In this document: piece after piece, positions 5,672-8,480 of the stretch | How positions within the stretch are numbered: position 1 is the stretch's first letter | Layout: each line of letters begins with the position of its first letter | Assembly: GCA_019118725.1 (NCBI GenBank) | Contig: DWYO01000246.1 | Location: 1 to 8,480 of the forward strand | Length of the DNA: 8,480 nt | Direction: 5' to 3' | Source of the DNA: Candidatus Parabacteroides intestinavium | GTDB lineage: Bacteria; Bacteroidota; Bacteroidia; Bacteroidales; Tannerellaceae | The notes under the pieces: model-generated | Told to the model about the DNA's origin: nothing | The model's database searches: none | What the model saw: the letters and a program-made list of their open reading frames with translations, nothing else | Made by a program: the position numbers and the translations under genes

Positions 5672-6337
5672 TCATTTCTTAATATGACATGCTTTTAGTT
5701 CAGTAATCATGCTCTCATTGGTCTTGGACGGGTTAAAATATCTGACTTTCAAAGGTATGGAATCCTGTCCGCTACCTCCCCAATCCAATTCTCCGGCATA
5801 GATGACCCTGCTTTTCCAATATAACGTGCCCTTAATAAAAAAAGTATATTTTCCTGGAGAAACACGGTTACCGTTATTGTCGGTCCCGTCCCACTGGTAG
5901 CTCAAAACGCCATTCCGTGGTGTTGCTCCCGTTATGGCATCTATCTGCGTAGAAGACAGGGGTTGGGGCTTTGCCTTGCTTACCCAAATGGGTAGGGCAT
6001 CTTCCCGGTATTCATATCCGCCTTCCGCCGTAAACGATGTGGCATACAAGGTACGTACCAACCGGCCTGTTTCGTCTTCTATCCAAATGGCATATTGACT
6101 GGAAGCAATGCCGCCACGTTGGAAGCGGAAAGAAATCTCCAAATGTTCTCCTACGGAATTCTTTTTTGTGGTTTCCCTGTCTTTTGCATACGAGGTGGTG
6201 CAACCTTGTATACCAATGCAGGCTGACATCAAGATTGCGCATAAAAATTTGTTCTCATGTTTAATATGTTTTGCTTTTATTTGTCTACTTGATAACAGTT
6301 CAGTACTATTCCAGGGACATAAACGCGGGTGGTTCAT
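5672..6337 (-). CDS. Putative DUF2271-family lipoprotein with a DxxTGAT motif
   Basis: A 221-residue predicted exported lipoprotein of unknown function. A hydrophobic segment FLCAILMSACIGIQGC ends in a lipobox-like IQGC with acylated Cys46. The mature part starts with a beta segment (LEISFRFQ), then SQYAIWIEDETGRLVRTLYA (about 81-100), DAITGAT (133-139), YQWDGTDNNGNRVSPGKYTF (147-166) and a final ELDWGG segment. This order is that of DUF2271 periplasmic proteins, recalled and not searched. DAITGAT also fits the D-x-x-[ST]-G-A-[ST] consensus at which ApbE attaches FMN, with Thr139 as candidate acceptor. The start at 6337 overlaps the aroE-like stop by ATGA, suggesting translational coupling, but it leaves an unusually long 30-residue n-region; an ATT at 6265 would give a more normal signal peptide. 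Confidence 0.75.
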   Translation of the reverse strand: MNHPRLCPWNSTELLSSRQIKAKHIKHENKFLCAILMSACIGIQGCTTSYAKDRETTKKNSVGEHLEISFRFQRGGIASSQYAIWIEDETGRLVRTLYATSFTAEGGYEYREDALPIWVSKAKPQPLSSTQIDAITGATPRNGVLSYQWDGTDNNGNRVSPGKYTFFIKGTLYWKSRVIYAGELDWGGSGQDSIPLKVRYFNPSKTNESMITELKACHIKK

Positions 6338-7233
6338 ATAAGACCACTATCTTTTGATAAACCTAAGACGCTCATCAGTGCTTGCTTCATGATGTCGGCA
6401 TCCACATCCTTTCCTGTCCAATATTTTAAAGCTATCATGGCTTGGTAAACAAGCATGTTCATTCCGGGCAGAATATGTTTGCATCCATTGGCTAAAGCAT
6501 CTTTCAGCAAATGTGTATAAACCGGATTGGGGATGCAATCTGCCACTATCATCTGCGGCAGTAATGTGTCCACGCGGATGTTAAGACGCTGCTCCACGTT
6601 AGGATATAAGCCTACGGGAGTCGCATTGATTACTATATCTGTATCAGAAGGAATACGGAATGCCTGATTCCATGGCTGGAATGACGCCTTTGCTGGTGTG
6701 CGGCTATTCAGTAAATCCGCCAATGATTTTCCCCTTTCGCTCACATTCACGATGATGATTTCTTTGGCTCCTGCCAGTGCCATTTCTATGGCTATTGCAC
6801 GTGCCGCCCCACCTGCGCCGAAGATGACAACCTTTTTACCGGGTATGGATGTTATTTCCGAAATAGCCTTGACAAAGCCTTTCCCATCCGTATTTTCACC
6901 TGTAGTCCTTCCGTCCGGACCGATTATGACCGTATTCACCGCACCGATAATCTGTGCAGACTCTCCAATTCGATCCAAATACTTCATGACTTCCACTTTG
7001 TTGGGAATGGAGCAATTGAATCCCCGCCATCCCATCGCCTTGGCGCCTTCAACGGCAGCCTGTAGATTATCGGGTCCTACTTCGCAATTGATATAACGAT
7101 AATGCAATTGATGATGACGAAATGCTGCTTCCATAATAGCGACAGTAGGGTTTTCTGCCGTAGGTTTTGCAAACGACCCAAGCAATCCAGGCAGAAAGTC
7201 GGGCGAAGCAATCTTTTGTTCGTTAATGTTCAT
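6334..7233 (-). CDS. Shikimate/quinate 5-dehydrogenase-like protein (AroE family, atypical)
   Basis: A 299-residue NAD(P)-dependent dehydrogenase of the AroE family, normally reducing 3-dehydroshikimate in aromatic amino acid synthesis. Seen: catalytic Lys79 in GFNCSIPNK, IGAVNT (96-101), catalytic Asp116 in GENTDGKGF, nucleotide-binding GAGGAARA (139-146), INATPVGLYP (202-211) and GMNMLVYQ (257-264) with the conserved Gln. Odd: the N-terminal shikimate-binding motif (HS-x-SP in AroE) is replaced by FAKPTAENP, so both carboxylate-binding serines are absent. The NADP-phosphate loop NRT is replaced by NVSERGK. This suggests a paralogue with another substrate, such as quinate, aminoshikimate or an unknown polyol acid, rather than the housekeeping AroE. 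It overlaps the DUF2271 gene downstream and is divergent from an AraC regulator. The -7 box is at 7261-7268. Confidence 0.85.
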   Translation of the reverse strand: MNINEQKIASPDFLPGLLGSFAKPTAENPTVAIMEAAFRHHQLHYRYINCEVGPDNLQAAVEGAKAMGWRGFNCSIPNKVEVMKYLDRIGESAQIIGAVNTVIIGPDGRTTGENTDGKGFVKAISEITSIPGKKVVIFGAGGAARAIAIEMALAGAKEIIIVNVSERGKSLADLLNSRTPAKASFQPWNQAFRIPSDTDIVINATPVGLYPNVEQRLNIRVDTLLPQMIVADCIPNPVYTHLLKDALANGCKHILPGMNMLVYQAMIALKYWTGKDVDADIMKQALMSVLGLSKDSGLI

Positions 7234-7256
7234 AATACTTTTTCATTTCAGTTGAC

Positions 7257-7276
7257 GCTGCAAAGTTAACTGCAAA
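7257..7276 (-). promoter_or_regulatory. Predicted promoter of the aroE-like operon with paired TTTGCAG boxes
   Basis: On the minus strand TAACTTTG at 7268-7261 fits the -7 consensus TAnnTTTG, about 28 bp before the start codon. No TTTG is found 19-21 bases upstream (only CTTG at 7288-7285, 16 bases away), so the promoter looks activator-dependent. TTTGCAG occurs twice here, at 7276-7270 and 7264-7258, 12 bp apart. Confidence 0.5.
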
Positions 7277-7292
7277 AAAAGAAACAAGATTC

Positions 7293-7329
7293 CATTATAT
7301 TTGCTGTATTATTCATTATATTTGCAGTA
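7293..7329 (+). promoter_or_regulatory. Two 16-bp direct repeats 21 bp apart: candidate AraC operator
   Basis: CATTATATTTGCTGTA at 7293-7308 and CATTATATTTGCAGTA at 7314-7329 differ at one base and are offset by exactly 21 bp, two helical turns. AraC-family activators bind as two half-sites in direct orientation at about this spacing. Each copy also contains TATATTTG, which fits the Bacteroides -7 box for the plus strand, so one copy may double as the promoter of the regulator. The proximal copy ends 16 bp before its start codon. Bound regulator would then block its own promoter and sit upstream of the divergent aroE-like promoter. Confidence 0.6.
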
Positions 7330-7345
7330 GGGTAAAAATACGAGT

Positions 7346-8224
7346 ATGCCGATATTAGAACGTAAAATTGTACATGACATGGCGACGGTATGCAGCCATA
7401 TTTCCTATCCCCGCTTTGTACTTCCTTTACACAAGCATGTGGAGTACGAAATCATGCTATTCACTCAGGGCAGCGGGAAACAGTTTGTCGGTGAAGGCGT
7501 ATCAGAATATAAAGTCGGAGACATAGCCCTTATCGGAAGTAACGTACCTCATCTTCACCTGTGCCATACTAAACTGAATCCCACCTCTGCAAGTGGCTTG
7601 GAAGATGGATGGAGTGCAGGGGAAGCCATACAGTTCAGACCGGACATTTTTCCGGAACAGATGAAAGACATTCCTGATTATCGTTTTATCTATGATTTGT
7701 TACAGAAAAGCCAATATGGAATCCGTTTTTACGATGAAGGACTGTTTGACGCAATGTTGGAGTTGATACAGGCATTCGATTCTTCCGGATATACCTCACG
7801 TCTTATCTGCCTGTTGCGTATGCTTGAAAAACTACATGAGAGCCAGCATTTCAAATTACTTTCTGACACCGCATACAATCAAGCGAATCCTATTCCCGAT
7901 GTGAAAGAACCTGTCAATAGAGTATATGCCTATCTTTATAACCATTTCAAGGAAAAAGTGACTTTAGAGGAGATAGCGAAGTTTGTCAAACAAAACCCTT
8001 CGGCGCTGTGCAGGTATTTCAAACAACGCACGGACAAAAGTATTTTCCAATGTTTAGCGGAGATACGGATTGAACACGCCTGCAAATTGCTGACTTATTC
8101 AAACATGAATATTTCGCAAATAGCCTACGAATCAGGGTACAACAGTGTCACTCATTTTATTGCTCAATTTGAAAAAATCACCAAGCGAACGCCATCTGAA
8201 TATCGAATGCAGATAAAATTGTGA
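7346..8224 (+). CDS. AraC-family transcriptional regulator
   Basis: A 292-residue cytoplasmic DNA-binding regulator. The N-terminal half (about 20-75) is a cupin-like sensor: LPLHKHVEYEIMLFTQGSGK, then GDIALIGSNVPHLH. The C-terminal 105 residues are a full AraC HTH domain. The first HTH is at about 205-226 (VTLEEIAKFVKQNPSALCRYFK). The linker helix is IRIEHACKLLTY. The second HTH is at about 254-275 (MNISQIAYESGYNSVTHFIAQF), followed by the signature FEKITKRTPSEYR. It is divergent from the aroE-like/DUF2271 pair with a 112-bp gap holding direct repeats at AraC spacing, so it most likely controls that pair and itself. The ligand is unknown; a product of aromatic or quinate-type metabolism is a guess from the neighbour. 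It converges with the GH92 gene, so sugar control is less likely but possible. Confidence 0.92.
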   Translation: MPILERKIVHDMATVCSHISYPRFVLPLHKHVEYEIMLFTQGSGKQFVGEGVSEYKVGDIALIGSNVPHLHLCHTKLNPTSASGLEDGWSAGEAIQFRPDIFPEQMKDIPDYRFIYDLLQKSQYGIRFYDEGLFDAMLELIQAFDSSGYTSRLICLLRMLEKLHESQHFKLLSDTAYNQANPIPDVKEPVNRVYAYLYNHFKEKVTLEEIAKFVKQNPSALCRYFKQRTDKSIFQCLAEIRIEHACKLLTYSNMNISQIAYESGYNSVTHFIAQFEKITKRTPSEYRMQIKL

Positions 8225-8303
8225 GGTTGCCAGTATGATGTAATCCTGCACCCATCTTTCACATGGCGACCGCTGGCGACAAGCACATCGCAATAATTTA
8301 GAA

Positions 8304-8480
8304 TTAATGATTTTTCGAGAAGGAATAAGGCTTGTCCTCTGGAACGATACCACGCTTCCGATTCGGCTGGTCGCTCATCTCATACTCAACAAGACCTCCC
8401 TGCATTAGCTCTCCGAATGAGAGCCAGTTGCGAGTAAATCGCTTTCCATTAAACTTCGCAGAATTAATATAGCAATGAGT
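8304..8480 (-). CDS. GH92 alpha-mannosidase-like protein (C-terminal fragment, runs off the window)
   Basis: Glycoside hydrolase family 92 enzymes are calcium-dependent exo-alpha-mannosidases, usually secreted to the periplasm or surface and used on host N-glycans or yeast mannan. Only the last 58 residues are here. They read INSAKFNGKRFTRNWLSF, then ELMQGG, then EMSDQPNRKRG and PYSFSKNH at the end. This is the pattern of the GH92 C-terminal beta domain: V/I-x-x-x-x-NGK-x-[YF]-[TS]-[RK]-N-[YW]-[LI], a GG turn, [FY]-EM-x-x-x-PN-x-x-[RW]-G, and a PYS-x-S end. Recognised by eye; no catalytic residue is in view. The stop is TAA at 8306-8304 and the frame stays open to the window edge. It is convergent with the AraC gene, with 79 bp between them and no convincing terminator. 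Confidence 0.78.
   Translation of the reverse strand, partial: THCYINSAKFNGKRFTRNWLSFGELMQGGLVEYEMSDQPNRKRGIVPEDKPYSFSKNH

Noticed and set aside
8251..8262. CCCATCTTTCAC, identical to 12 bases of the tRNA-His 3' end (474-485 on the other strand), as a possible att site
   Set aside because: The two copies are in opposite orientation, so they cannot bound an integrated element, and no integrase gene is present. Probably coincidence.
8225..8303. Possible bidirectional terminator between the AraC and GH92 genes
   Set aside because: Only a weak GTTGCCAG/CTGGCGAC pairing with a long loop and a TGGCGAC direct repeat; no stem followed by a T-run on either strand.

Overview
The window looks like chromosomal DNA of a gut Bacteroidales bacterium (Bacteroides or Parabacteroides; species not resolvable by eye). 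Three things point there: the lysyl-tRNA synthetase and Ffh sequences are of Bacteroides type; promoters match the Bacteroides pattern (-7 box TAnnTTTG, often with TTTG about 19 bases upstream) and strong Shine-Dalgarno sites are mostly absent; and the window holds two DUF3667 genes, a DUF2271 lipoprotein and a GH92 mannosidase, all common in this group. Every gene except the AraC regulator is on the minus strand.

Left part (1-633): the N-terminal end of lysS with its promoter, a four-copy repeat of about 21 bp upstream of it, then a tRNA-His(GUG) gene with its own near-consensus promoter and an intrinsic terminator. Bases 634-3031 hold two tandem paralogous DUF3667 membrane proteins (N-terminal zinc ribbon, about five membrane segments), 10-16 bp apart and presumably one transcript.

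Middle (3032-5671): folD (one-carbon/folate metabolism) and ffh (signal recognition particle GTPase). Each intergenic gap next to folD is filled by a long inverted-repeat element: a nested hairpin at 3046-3151, and a 116-bp MITE-like element with 13-bp terminal inverted repeats at 4065-4180.

Right part (5672-8480): an accessory cassette. A shikimate-dehydrogenase-like gene and a DUF2271 lipoprotein gene overlap by 4 bp (ATGA) and are divergent from an AraC-family regulator. The 112-bp gap between them carries a pair of 16-bp direct repeats exactly 21 bp apart plus two opposed TTTGCAG boxes, a layout suited to AraC control. The dehydrogenase keeps the catalytic Lys/Asp but lacks the usual shikimate-binding serines; the lipoprotein has a DxxTGAT motif like the FMN-attachment site of ApbE substrates. 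Together they suggest a regulated, uncharacterised redox function. The window ends in the C-terminus of a GH92 alpha-mannosidase convergent with the regulator. I saw no CRISPR array, intact insertion sequence, phage gene or rRNA.
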